64,000 nt of DNA from Glandiceps talaboti (taxonomy: Eukaryota > Hemichordata > Enteropneusta > Spengelidae). The stretch's first letter is position 1; every line of letters starts with the position of its first letter. The translations under genes and the position numbers were made by a program. This document shows, piece by piece, positions 25,101 through 42,085 of this stretch. The notes beneath the pieces are model-generated. The model did no database searches. It worked only from the letters and a program-made list of their open reading frames with translations, and was not told where the DNA came from. The DNA lies in assembly GCF_964340395.1 (NCBI RefSeq), contig NC_135552.1, positions 28,120,181-28,184,180 of the forward strand, written 5' to 3'.

Positions 25101-27929
25101 TTTACATTTCAGTCTTTCCTTACGCTGACTGGAATTCCACTCGATAAAGGTAAAGAGCTTCAACTCTATCGTTGTTTTAGGTCTCAATGTTTACGATTTA
25201 TTGTATCTCACATCATCACAAATTCTGACGTAACGTAGATTGGTGACGTCACAGTGACGATGACTACGTCAACATAACTAAACATTTTGGACAATAAACA
25301 TATATTGTCTTTCTCAGATTATGATTTTATTAGTTTATTATTGTGTTTTTTTCTGTTTTGAATAGAAAAAAATTGAATTAGAAGGTCAAATAAAATGTGT
25401 TATTTTGCCACGTGTAAAATTTATGTACATTTATAGTGCACTGTCACGTGATCATATACATATGCCAATTCGGGAATTGTCTGAAACTGTCTTTCAGCTG
25501 TTGAATTCATCACCAAATATGACGGTGAACGAAAGAAGTGGGACAAAGACAACGTCATCGAAGTTTTGGATGAAAAAAGTGATTTCTCCATCATTTATTG
25601 GTGAGTTTATCTAAGTTACTGTAAATTGCAAGCCATCTCTTATATTATTACATTATTTTGTCAGGTGTGTCTCGCTTCAACATGAAAATAAATACACAAT
25701 ACTAGCACTAAAATTGACTTCTTTGGTTCCAAAAACAAACTGAGATACTTCCTTTTTCGAAATTAATTTGCTGGCATCTGTACAAGTGAATTTCTTTCGA
25801 CTTTCAGAGTACACTGATTCTTGGGGGGGGGGGGGGAAACAATAAAATTTCACAGTAACACATGTACATGATAGTATATCAATTATTTCTACTGAGTTGG
25901 AAGCAAGAGATACACATTGGAGTATGTCTCTATACATGTCTAATGTATATGCTTCCACCATTATGGAGTTGATGTGTGCTCATTGCCCATGCGCCAAATT
26001 GAACTCAAAAGTAATTTACAAAAGTAGGGATTATAGGTATTCCTGTATAAGATTACCACATTTTCAAGGTTTGACTTACTTGTCACATATTACTTCCCTA
26101 GGATATTCAAGATGCCAGCAGCGTGTACAGATCGTGACTTCGTCATGGCGTCGACAACAAGGGCTGACGAAGACAACAAAAGACACATAATTCTCTACAA
26201 AGATTGTGTACATCCTGACAAACCACCAAACAGCACTTTCATCAGGTATAAAGACGTGACGTTGCCATAGCAACTGTTTCTGACCCGCATGTCATTTTAT
26301 CCACAGCAAGTCGACTTGCTAAGGTTTCGAGTCCCTTATAAACCTGTTAAATATGATCGAAACAGGGAACTATAATATACTTTGGAGGCAATACGTTTCG
26401 ACATAAATACATAACCCATGTTACAATTTAATATAAAACTCATTGATGTGTTGACAGCAAATCTGTAAGGATTCGTGAAATTGGAAACTTCGTGAACTTA
26501 TCGACTAAATACTTACTTGGCGTCTTGGACCATCTGTTCTGCTGGCGTAATATGCTAATTTATGTTAACTAATTGGTGGCGATTTTAATATTATCCATTC
26601 GCAGAGGTGACACGATGGTGAATGGTTTGATAATCAGACCAGATGACAAAGACGCTGAGTCTAGTAAAGTTACATTGATACAGCAATTTAACATGAAAGG
26701 ATGGATTCCTAAATTTCTCTTGAACCGTCTAACATTGGCACGAGCATTAGGATTGAGGGAACAGATGTTGGAGGTTGGTACTGTTCAATGATGATTATAT
26801 ACTTTATTTCAAAATTTTGTTGAGAGAGCTGAGATTATATTTAAACTAAACAACGTTACATGAATACATAAAATGTGTCGTCTCCTGAACTGAGAGATTC
26901 TTTACACTTTTGACGGAAAGTGTATTTACACAATATATTGGTTGTAGTGACTGATATATTTTATATTATATGTATGATATCACCTTAGTTATCGACAAAC
27001 GAATATTAGCTTTGTTAGAGTTTGTTCGTACATTTTATTCGTGCTTCAGTTGTATCGATAGAGTATTCTAAACGTCATCATCGCAGACACTCGACAACGC
27101 ATCACCACGATGATCACTCGTTTGTGATACGAGACAAATCGTTTTTGACGACATGAATGAAATTGTGCAATTTTTAAAAATATGACAGTAAACATTTCAA
27201 AAGTGTTTCGAATACTCTCTACCTGGAATATTAACATTGAACACATTTCAGACGACAGCAAACATTTCAAAGTGTTTCGAATTCACTCTACCTGGAATAC
27301 TAACATTGAACACATTTCAGACGACAGCAAAAATTTCAAAGTGTTTCGAATACTCTCTACCTGGAATACTAACATTGAACACATTTCAGACGACAGCAAA
27401 CATTTCAAAGTGTTTCGAATACTCTCTACCTGGAATACTAACATTGAACACATTTCAGACGACAGCAAACATTTCAAAGTGTTTCGAATACTCTCTACCT
27501 GGAATACTAACATTGAACACATTTCAGACGCTGAGTAGCTAGTAAAGAAACACGGGGAATTCTGCACGCACGGTACGGAATTAAAACAGCATAGAAAACT
27601 CAGAAAAATACAAAGCGCACTCTGTCACAAACATAGACAGAGATTCATCGTTGTCGGCGCTCCAGATATAGCTATTAAAATATATGATACTAGTAATTGA
27701 CATGATTAATGGCTGTACACAGTGACGAAACGTTCAGTCTATCACAACCCGTATTCATTTCAAATCGTATGTCTTTTCTTTATTTTAGTATTGGAAAGAG
27801 TTGAACAAACCTGCACCAAAAGAGAATGGTCCAACTGAAAACAAAGAAGAAAAGAAAGAGGGAGAAGAAACAAAAGAAGAAGCTGAATCGAAACCTGAGG
27901 GCGGCGAGGAGGAGAAGAAAGAAGAATAG
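11620..27929 (+). CDS. START-domain lipid-transfer protein, PCTP/STARD10-like
   Basis: Six exons (11620-11919, 25113-25149, 25498-25600, 26102-26245, 26605-26773, 27789-27929) join in frame to 297 residues. All introns are GT-AG with phases 0, 1, 2, 2, 0. START proteins bind one lipid in a deep pocket and carry it between membranes in the cytosol; the PCTP/STARD10 branch carries phosphatidylcholine or phosphatidylethanolamine. The START domain spans about residues 55-255, with GW at 74-75, RKKWD at 124-128, TDRDF at 156-160, HPDKPP near 182-187 and KGWIPK at 226-231. An acidic, Ala/Glu-rich N-terminus (1-50) and a Lys/Glu-rich tail (258-297) flank it. Length is close to STARD10 (about 290 residues). 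The ATG at 11620 has a good context (A at -3, G at +4). Ligand and exact subgroup are inferred, not shown. Confidence 0.9.
11920..13437. other. START gene intron 1, first part
   Basis: Intronic AT-rich sequence between exon 1 and the 30-bp array. Frames of 60-71 codons occur on both strands but none resembles a protein. No exon recognised. Confidence 0.5.
13438..15215. repeat. 30-bp minisatellite, about 59 copies
   Basis: A 1.78-kb array of a 30-bp unit (catactacatcacaccagac plus tatacc) inside START intron 1. Units differ at a few fixed sites (ccagac/ctagac, tacatc/tacacc, accagacc/accggacg), giving higher-order blocks. Deletions that fuse units occur near 13825 and 15195. Because 30 is a multiple of three and the unit lacks stops, it is open for 631 codons on the plus strand (repeat TRLYQTILHH, then PDYTRPYYIT after a frame shift between blocks) and partly on the minus strand. 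I do not treat it as a protein. Confidence 0.97.
15216..17515. other. START gene intron 1, central unique stretch
   Basis: About 2.3 kb of non-repetitive AT-rich sequence. A 103-codon frame at 15494-15805 (non-ATG start) has no features of a known family. No exon or RNA recognised. Confidence 0.45.
17516..17634. repeat. Compound (TCTGTG)n-(ATGT)n microsatellite
   Basis: A short GTGTCT-type hexamer tract passes through CTGT into about 80 bp of ATGT. Confidence 0.96.
17776..18190 (-). mobile_element. Possible 3' end of a non-LTR retroelement
   Basis: Read on the minus strand, a unique segment ends in a run of AAAT/GAAT units (plus strand tatttatttatttattc at 17779-17796), the usual form of a LINE or SINE 3' tail. 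An 89-codon minus frame (17881-18150) upstream of the tail has no motif I can name. The tail is seen; the family is unknown and the 5' limit is a guess. Confidence 0.35.
18191..19800. other. START gene intron 1, unique stretch
   Basis: No exon, RNA or element recognised in about 1.6 kb. Confidence 0.45.
19803..20087. repeat. (CATA)n with inner (CA)n
   Basis: About 285 bp: CATA repeats broken by a CA dinucleotide block at about 19881-19921. One of the longest simple repeats here. All frames over it are low-complexity. Confidence 0.98.
20088..21390. other. START gene intron 1 with a short duplication
   Basis: Mostly unique. The words taaaccatggccgagttt occur twice (about 20858 and 20893), each followed by aaagtc, and acgactttc at 20831 is the inverse of gaaagtcgt near 20876. 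This may be a worn inverted-repeat fragment. No exon recognised. Confidence 0.4.
21391..21649. repeat. (ATGT)n with (GT)n interruptions
   Basis: About 259 bp of ATGT repeats with GT-rich blocks at 21547-21565 and near 21585-21597. Confidence 0.98.
22129..22456. repeat. Complex microsatellite cluster
   Basis: Successive (CA)n, (CCA)n (about 22178-22202), (CATA)n, (CACG)n, (CA)n, (CATA)n and (CAAA)n blocks. The units differ by single steps from one another, suggesting one origin by slippage and substitution. Confidence 0.97.
22457..25112. other. START gene intron 1, last part
   Basis: No exon recognised before the 37-nt exon 2. A 40-bp element (around tactaggt, gattataacggtcgaaaa) is present twice in tandem at 23766-23843. 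Frames up to 109 codons have no family features. Confidence 0.45.
25113..25149 (+). CDS. START gene, exon 2 (37 nt)
   Basis: The acceptor is tttctttacatttcag|TCT and the donor is AAAG|gtaaag. It encodes SFLTLTGIPLDK (residues 101-112) plus one base of Ala113. This is the beta-strand and following turn that lead into the RKKWD helix region of START domains. Its small size makes it easy for gene predictors to miss; frame and fold both require it. Confidence 0.85.
25498..25600 (+). CDS. START gene, exon 3
   Basis: The acceptor is ctgtctttcag|CT and the donor is TATTG|gtgagt. It encodes residues 113-147, including KYDGERKKWDKDNVIEVL with the family RKKWD motif at 124-128, and ends within Trp147. 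A longer overlapping frame (25405-25614) is a different reading frame and not the product. Confidence 0.93.
26102..26245 (+). CDS. START gene, exon 4
   Basis: The acceptor is acttccctag|GA and the donor is ATCAG|gtataa. It encodes residues 147-195, including IFKMPAACTDRDFVMAS, the conserved P-x(5)-RDF block of START proteins, and CVHPDKPPNSTFIR, which lines up with the HPKYPP segment of STARD10. Confidence 0.93.
26605..26773 (+). CDS. START gene, exon 5
   Basis: The acceptor is ccattcgcag|AG and the donor is TTGGAG|gttggt. It encodes residues 195-251: GDTMVNGLIIRPDD, VTLIQQFNMKGWIPKFLLN and the C-terminal helix ending LREQMLE. The KGWIPK block and the amphipathic last helix are typical of the START lid and membrane-contact region. 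Confidence 0.93.
27183..27531. repeat. 69-bp minisatellite, five copies
   Basis: Five near-identical 69-bp units in START intron 5, open in frame on both strands because 69 is a multiple of three (plus-strand repeat HISDDSKHFKVFRI). Each unit carries gaacacatttcag|ac, which looks like a splice acceptor. It lies in the gene's own orientation, but no matching donor keeps the product frame, so I treat it as a repeat. Confidence 0.93.
27789..27929 (+). CDS. START gene, exon 6
   Basis: The acceptor is tctttattttag|TAT, phase 0. It encodes YWKELNKPAPKENG and a charged Lys/Glu tail of about 35 residues, then TAG at 27927-27929. Human STARD10 also has an extended acidic C-terminus beyond the START domain, so the layout fits. 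The tail is low-complexity and probably disordered. Confidence 0.92.
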   Translation, partial: YWKELNKPAPKENGPTENKEEKKEGEETKEEAESKPEGGEEEKKEE

Positions 27930-30900
27930 GTGCACTTTCCAAGCGCCTCTATACTCTGAGGGCGCACTCTTCATTTTGCCAATTTGAAGTTGTGAGAACG
28001 TCATTTAATGGGATTTATGTAAAAATCATCAAACAAGGATTTTGAAATGTTTAAATTCGGTAAAAAGGAATCATGCACCTGTCATCTGGTTTGTACATGC
28101 ACGTGACAACCTGTCCTAAAAATGAGACAACGAAATGAAAGCCTTGTAGGAAAGTGTGAAATTGTATATGCTTGCAATTCCTTGTGAAGTGAGGTATTTG
28201 GTAGATACAAAAGTTGGCTTTTCTGTTGACCCTTTGCTTCTTATTTTACGTTAAGGAAAGATAGAGTATTACTTACAAATCTTATAATTCTAGTTAAATG
28301 CACAGAGAGCAGTATTAGGAATGGGGTAACCATGGCTTGACAGTTTTGGCTCCGTATCTAAGAGAGACGGTCAGTTTTAAAGAAGAAGAAAAAAGAATGT
28401 GCTGTTTCCTTCGTCAACTGTTATAAACCAGCATGGCTGTCATGGCTTTGTTAAAAGACATTTAGCAACACTAATAACTTTATAATTTTGGAAGAGTAAA
28501 ACATTTCCCGGGAACACACTTAAATTAAAGAACATTTATGTTCTTCTGGATTGTTTCCTGAAAACTAGACAAAGAAACTTTGTTTCAGCGTCAATTAACT
28601 TACGCGTGAATCGGCTTTGCCCCCCCCCCCCCCCAACCACCAGAACAGTATTTGAGGACATCTGCTTATGTATTAGTTATCTCCGGTACTTACCGCTAAT
28701 GCGGAGAATCTGCCATCTTGTCATGCAATGTTGTAGCTAGACCATGATGAGTAGACCCACCGTCTATAAAGTCAAACAGTGTAAGCACATACTGTGCAAG
28801 GCCCATTATATGACCGTCTCACCCCTCGAACGAACAAAGTATTAATTACATAGATACACGTAGTTCGAGGGGGCCCAGCCACTGACAAGCCCAGGTTTAA
28901 CATTGTGGCAACATAATTTGCACTTATATATGTTCCCTTCCATCAGTCTAATGGTCTTGACTCTTTTACGTTGTATCTGATTCAGTTTTAGTTTTCACGA
29001 GTCCAGTGCGCCGATGCGTAGAAGGAATAATTATAAATGATTATAGCATTAATGTACTACTTACAATGGTTTTATGTAGGGTTAGAGAAACGAACACCGT
29101 AGTTATAAATGATGAACAGATGTGACGTTGATATACACAGGTAGAGTTAGGGTTCAAGTATAATTATTTCACTATCACTGTCCTTAGGACAAAATTTAGA
29201 TTTTTGGGTTCACGATAGTACTTTAGGTTAAGAAAATGTACATTTATTACTGTGTGTCGAGCTTTTATAATTAGAGAAATCAAAGATGTTTTAGTTTCCA
29301 TTTTAAAAGCAGTATTTTGTCTTCCAAATAGATTAAATATGTAGTTGTTTATTACTTGTGATTGCTGTAACCCTAGCTAGAGTTCAAAGTTCGGAGGTTA
29401 TTGTCTGCTTGAGATGGAGAGAGACTACTTGTAAGTCAGGAGGGTTAGGTTCTGAATAGGAATTTACATGGAATTGCGAAATATTTTGTAGATGTGAATA
29501 TCATACCTGGATCTTCAATTTAAAAAATTATTATAATACATTTTAGTGAAGTGTTGCAAAATTTCTGAATAAGTCAGTTGTCTCTTGGTCTTTGAGTTTA
29601 GAAAAACATGTTATGTATGTTTTTGTATATATCTAAACTTTCGTTTGTTACAAATGTGTGACGATGTCAAACATGGACGAATGTCTGCTATAAGCTGACC
29701 TCTGACCTCGGCCAACCTTAGGGTGAATCAAGAACAACATTTGTCAATTTGACACTACGAGTTATCTAAACTTTACTATGTTATAAATACATGTATGTGG
29801 CTGTGAAACATTGACGAATGTTTGCTACTACCTGACCTCTGACCTCACCCGTCCTGAGGAAGAGATAACAACTATGTTTGTCAATTTTGACGTTATAATG
29901 AGTACCATGATAATGCATGCAATACATCATACCAATTTAATTTTAATTTATTATAGGCGAAAGACACTTAGTTAGTAAGGAAGAAAGAATTGAGACATAT
30001 GGAATAGAGTGGGGACAGCTATGGTCTGAAAATGAAAGGCTTTGTTGTCATAGTTACGGGTGCCCGAGAAGTATAATTTACATAGAAATGCAAATGATTA
30101 AATTAGTAAGTGATCGAAGATGGTAAAATTTGACTGAGGGCGCTGTTCACATAGGCGATATTATTGTCATGAAAATATATAGTCATTGTTTCAAATCAAC
30201 GCATTTTGTCAGTGTTTCAATAAGGATATAGAGTTATCTGTATTTTTGAAGATTACATCTTTCTTTTTTCGATTCTGTACAGTATTTGATTAGTTTATAG
30301 AATGATTATAAATAAATATTTTAACGGGAACAAGGAAAACAATAATCTGTTGACAGTATGATTTCAACCCTACATACGCATAATGTTTCTACCAAGGCCA
30401 AAAAAAATCTGATGTCTCTGGTAACCCGACCGGACCGACCTTAGCTAAAGCCGCTGGCTGATTTGATATCAAACATTTTTTGCTATATCAATGCATATGT
30501 CGAGTTGTCCATTGTCTACGTATATGCCCTGTATACGTTTCTCTAGTTCTGTGCAAGACACATCAATGTTTTCACTATCCGCTCGACAAATCGTAGAATG
30601 TGAGAATATTTTGCATTTAAGAGAACTTTTTAATGATACAAATTAGTCAAACTTGCAAACTCCAAATCTGGATTGTCAGTTTATCGATGTAATATGCGTT
30701 TAGCCTAAAAAAAACAGTAATTCATGCAATGTTTACCAGACATGTATGTCACTCACAAAATTCCAAGCTTACATCACACATCGAAGCCTTTACCTTTTGT
30801 ATTCAGTTGTTGGTATAACTTTAATTGTGACATAATTGATCGACACCCTCTGTGGTAACCAAGGCAACAGAAACTCTAAAACAAATTATAACCTTTGTCA

Positions 30901-31093
30901 AACATGTCCATCAATACATTAAATAGATCATAGATGGCCCTGAAAAGACATCATAGACGGTTCTAAAATAAACCATAGATGGACTTCAGTCATGCTTATT
31001 TGATGTAGAGCTTTTTTTATTCAATTTTAAGTAAGTACAATTTCTGAAATCAACACAACGATTTTTTAGCAACACGTATAATAATAACAATGC
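27930..31093. other. 3' UTR and flank of the START gene
   Basis: No further exon recognised. An AATAAA at 30311-30316 is a candidate poly(A) signal that would give a 2.4-kb 3' UTR; ATTAAA occurs earlier near 28525. A poly-C run lies near 28619-28634 and a stem-loop at 28822-28872. The end of the transcript cannot be fixed from sequence. Confidence 0.4.
28822..28872. repeat. Stem-loop in the START 3' flank
   Basis: The words cccctcgaac (28822-28831) and gttcgagggg (28863-28872) form a perfect 10-bp stem with a 31-nt loop, in otherwise AT-rich sequence. It may be an RNA structure in the 3' UTR or chance. Confidence 0.6.
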
Positions 31094-32739
31094 ATTATAA
31101 CTCCTACCACCATCTGGGGTTAACTCATCATAACTCCTACCACCATCTGCGGTTAAGTTATCATAACTCCTACCACCATCTGGGGTTAACTTATCATAAC
31201 TCCTACTACCATCTGGGGTTAACTTATCATAACTCCTACCACCATCTGGGGTTAACTTATCATAACTCCTACTACCATCTGGGGTTAACTTATCATAACT
31301 CCTACCACCATCTGGGGTTAACTCATCATAACTCCTACCACCATCTGCGGTTAAGTTATCATAACTCCTACCACCATCTGGGGTTAACTTATCATAATTC
31401 CTACTACCATCTGGGGTTAACTTATCATAACTCCTACCACCATCTGGGGTTAACTTATCATAACTCCTACTACCATCTGGGGTTAACTTATCATAACTCC
31501 TACCACCATCTGGGGTTAACTCATCATAACTCCTACCACCATCTGGGGTTAATTCATCATAACTCCTACCACCATCTGGGGTTAACTTATCATAACTCTT
31601 ACCACCATCTGGGGTTAACTTATCATAACTCCTACCACCATCTGGGGTTAACTTATCATAACTCCTACTACCATCTGGGGTTAACTTATCATAACTCCTA
31701 CCACCATCTGGGGTTAACTTATCATAACTCCTACCACCATCTGGGGTTAACTTATCATAACTCCTACCACCATCTGGGGTTAACTTATCATAACTCCTAC
31801 CACCATCTGGGGTTAACTTATCATAACTCCTACTACCATCTGGGGTTAACTTCTCATAACTCCTACCACCATCTGGGATTAACATATCATAACTCCTACC
31901 ACCGGTACCATCTGGGGTTAACATATCATAACTCCTACCACCATCTGGGATTAACATATCATAACTCCTACCACCGGTACCATCTGGGGTTAACTTATCA
32001 TAACTCCTACTACCATCTGGGGTTAACTTATCATAACTCCTACCACCATCTGGGGTTAACTCATCATAACTCCTACCACCATCTGGTGTTAACTCATCAT
32101 AACTCCTACCACCATCTGGGGTTAACTTATCATAACTCCTACTACCATCTGGGGTTAACTTATCATAACTCCTACTACCATCTGGGGTTAACTTATCATA
32201 ACTCCTACTACCATCTGGGGTTAACTCATCATAACTCCTACCACCATCTGGGATTAACATATCATAACTCCTACCACCGGTACCATCTGGGGTTAACATA
32301 TCATAACTCCTACCACCATCTGGGGTTAACATATCATAACTCCTACCACCATCTGGGGTTAACTCATCATAACTCCTACCACCATCTGGGGTTAACTTAT
32401 CATAACTCCTACCACCATCTGGGGTTAACTTATCATAACTCCTACCACCATCTGGGGTTAACTTCTCATAACTCCTACCACCATCTGGGGTTAACTTCTC
32501 ATAACTCCTACCACCGGTACCATCTGGGGTTAACTTATCATAATTCCTACCACCATCTGGGGTTAACTCATCATAACTCCTACCACCATCTGGGGTTATC
32601 TTATCATAACTCCTACCACCATCTGGGGTTAACTTATCATAATTCCTACCACCATCTGGGGTTCACTTATCATAACTCCTACCACCATCTGGGGTTAACT
32701 CATCATAACTCCTACCACCATTTGGGGTTATCTTATCAT
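31094..32739. repeat. 33-bp minisatellite, about 50 copies
   Basis: A 1.65-kb array of a 33-bp unit (ataactcctaccaccatctg plus gggttaactta). Several units carry a 6-bp insertion ggtacc near the centre (for example near 31901, 31975 and 32276). All length changes are multiples of three, so it is open on both strands: 598 codons on plus (repeat NSYHHLGLTYH) and 448 on minus (repeat LTPDGGRSYDK). There is no unique coding sequence on either side that would make it an exon. Confidence 0.97.
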
Positions 32740-33195
32740 GATGACAGCAATCACGTGATGGGGTTGATACCTGTCGAGCTTTATTACAGATCTTCCATTC
32801 TCGAAAGCCAGAGCATTTTTTCCAGGCTGACAGCAATGAAAAATGATACGGCGTTGGCTGATAAGACTCGCCGTAGAGGGCGGTGATGTATGACGATGAG
32901 ATATTCTGTCAATTCGGTTAAATAACTGCCAGAGAGGTGGTAGATATGGTTGCTGGGATACGGGCTGCAACTTTTTTCCTTCATCAGAGTTTGCATTCTT
33001 TTATTAACTTAATTGCTTGACTGATTGAAAATTTGACAGCACACTTTCTAAGTGTGTGCACTGTACCTCAGTATTTCATAGGACCGCACACCAAAGGTCC
33101 TTTCTTTCCCTGATTATAACCGTGTCTGTTATTGTCTGAGATTATAACGAAACTATTTATGTTATTCATTACTTCTTCATTGGATGAACACAAAT
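32740..33195. other. Gene-free stretch
   Basis: No gene recognised. The tail of the plus frame from the 33-bp array ends at 32886 without a meaningful domain. Confidence 0.5.
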
Positions 33196-33529
33196 ACTTG
33201 TATTTCACAACCACATATACCCACATATACCATCTATCGTTCGACGTTTTCCTACACTACAGTGACGACTTGTATTTCACAACCACATATAACCATCTAT
33301 CGTTCGACGTTTTCCTACACTACAGTGGCGACTTGTATTTCACAACCACATATAACCATCTATCGTTCGACGTTTTCCTACACTACAGTGGCGACTTGTA
33401 TTTCACAACCACATATAACCATCTATCGTTCGACGTTTTCCTACACTACAGTGGCGACTTGTATTTCACAACCACATATAACCATCTATCGTTCGACGTT
33501 TTCCTACACTACAGTGACGACATGTATTT
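33196..33529. repeat. 63-bp minisatellite, five copies
   Basis: Five units of 63 bp (start cttgtatttcacaaccacat), the first with a longer variant. Open in frame for 118-133 codons on the plus strand (repeat FTTTYNHLSFDVFLHYSG). No flanking exon supports a product. Confidence 0.95.
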
Positions 33530-33965
33530 TTAAATGTTAATAACTTAATAAAGTTGTCACAATTTCTGATAAATGAGAGCCAGGTGTGAGAAAATACGAA
33601 ATATTTATTACTTCTAAATTAACCATAGACCCTAGTTTCTCTTTGATAAAAGCCGACAGAAATTCATCCCTTTCCCGTAAGGTGTATGAAGTACAATGTA
33701 ACTCAGATGTCTTAACATGAGAACTTGATTGCGACATGGACGTACATTGATTGTAATATTTATTTTACTTATATCACGATACCAACTGCCTTCTTGTCAA
33801 CAACTCTGATCTGTATAGGAATTTTTAGACATCATTGATACCGAAAACACTCCAAGGGTGCTAAATCAGTCAAAATAAACTTTAGGAATGTAAAGAAAGA
33901 GAACAAGTAGAAATACTAAGTAAATACCCACGTCACGTACCCGCTACTGTTTGCCGTTGGTTGCC
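33530..33965. other. Upstream flank of the possible alternative exon
   Basis: No gene recognised. A gaaagagaac (33895-33904) and a cacgtcacgtac (33929-33940) precede the ATG at 33966. They resemble interferon-regulatory-factor and CRE/E-box-like sites, but both are short enough to arise by chance. Confidence 0.35.
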
Positions 33966-34002
33966 ATGGACACATCACAGAATGCCGCTGTACATTTAGA
34001 AG
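33966..34002 (+). CDS. Possible alternative first exon, CD225 gene A
   Basis: ATG in a strong context (gccATGG) opens 12 codons, MDTSQNAAVHLE, and ends GAAG|gtaaat. The phase is 1, the same as the main first exon (also ending GAAG|gtagg), so it would splice in frame to the exon at 40595 and give a 13-residue leader instead of 7. It lies 1.5 kb upstream of the main first exon. There is no transcript evidence here. Confidence 0.4.
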
Positions 34003-35481
34003 GTAAATGAGTAAATAATTAGGGTCATTGGATGAATTCACACTATTTAGGTTAGTGGTGTCTTGGTAACTTTAGTGAGGCCTTAAATCACTCCATTGAT
34101 TTGTTGGTTTAAACAATGATTCATGTTTCATATTTCTACAAAATGTCTGCTTCTATTACATGTATAATTATCATGTCTTTTTGATGAGACTGTTGAAACA
34201 TTGACAACGTACTCCTTGTACTACTGTCATTCCTAATGACGTCATTAAAAACATAACTTTTTCACTTTTTTTAATGGAAATCTTCGTCACTGCTTGCATG
34301 GTTAAAGTAGCTGGCCAACATACCTAATTTAGTCATTTGACCCGCCCTCAATATAACGTGACGTATATGTTCATTTCAACGTTATATTACCAGGTGAAGC
34401 TATTGATGTAGTTGGTATAGAAATTTCAAATCATACAAAAGTCGGATTTGTATATCCACTACGATTTCCATTCATAGCGAGAAACTTAAATAAATATCTT
34501 TGGGCAAGTAAAGAGGGTTGACCTACTTTCCCTATATGGCTACCTTCCTTCTACTTCGAGTTTGCCTGAGATGACGTCACGATATACCTTCTTGAGCACG
34601 CTGAGTTTTACTTGGGGCTGTGCAAGAACATGTAAAAATATGTAAATGAAGTGAATAGTTGTTCTCCCGAATGAGAAACCACGATTCATAAGAAAATTAT
34701 TATTGCGTCATAGCATCGCAATAGTCACTGTGACAAGAAACCTAAATAAAGTCAAAAGCCATGGCGTTCTTTTTCTTCTCGGTCAACATTTTCCTACCAG
34801 TACACTATTATATGGGTTACAATGCTGCATAGTTATTACCTGTACCAAGGAGACTATCAGTAAATATTAACTGTATAAAATAAACAAATAACGGCCAATA
34901 CATTGCAACTGGTGTAATGAAATTGTTAAGGACAGTCGACACTGCTGTGGAAATTGAATAGATCATTTCTTCTAAGTGTACTTGAAATGGTCATTTGCAA
35001 TAAGATGGTTACCATCCCAAAAGATATCTTGTCTGGTAACAGATTAGTTGTGGCACCAGAAGACTATTAAAAGGTACATTATTAGAAATGAGTACAATAT
35101 AGCCATGGACAAGCGACTGGACAATCGGTCTAATAAGGGCACGGCCTTCTGTAGAAAAAGTGGTCCCTGTATGAAAAAAGAACCGTGTGAATAATCCACC
35201 TCCCTCTGTAATCCATGGAATTCTATTCATTGTTCATCAATCCACTTTCTTGTTGAATCTGGCTCCTTTGTTCATTTAGACGTCTCAACAATCTCTAATC
35301 TGATTGGTGTTGCCTATAGCAACACGGTTAACATACTATACAAAACATATATACATATACTGTATGTAAAAGTTAGATGGCATAAGTGTAAGGAGTATCA
35401 TTTCGAAATCCACCAGAGGAGGTGACTAAACAACCTGTTGCTAGACTCTCAGCATCATAGTGAGAATATAAGGGTTTTAAG
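34003..35481. other. Stretch upstream of CD225 gene A
   Basis: No exon recognised. Minus frame 35009-35230 (73 codons) has no family features. The sequence just upstream of 35482 has no clear TATA box at the expected distance. Confidence 0.4.

Positions 35482-42085
<6,604 letters not shown>

Noticed and set aside
25897-26190. 97-codon frame overlapping START exon 4
   Set aside because: It is a different reading frame from the splice-supported exon; the START motif is only in the called frame.
26300-26340. tRNA B-box-like ggtttcgagtccc
   Set aside because: It has an extra base relative to the B box, and no A box or cloverleaf fits around it.
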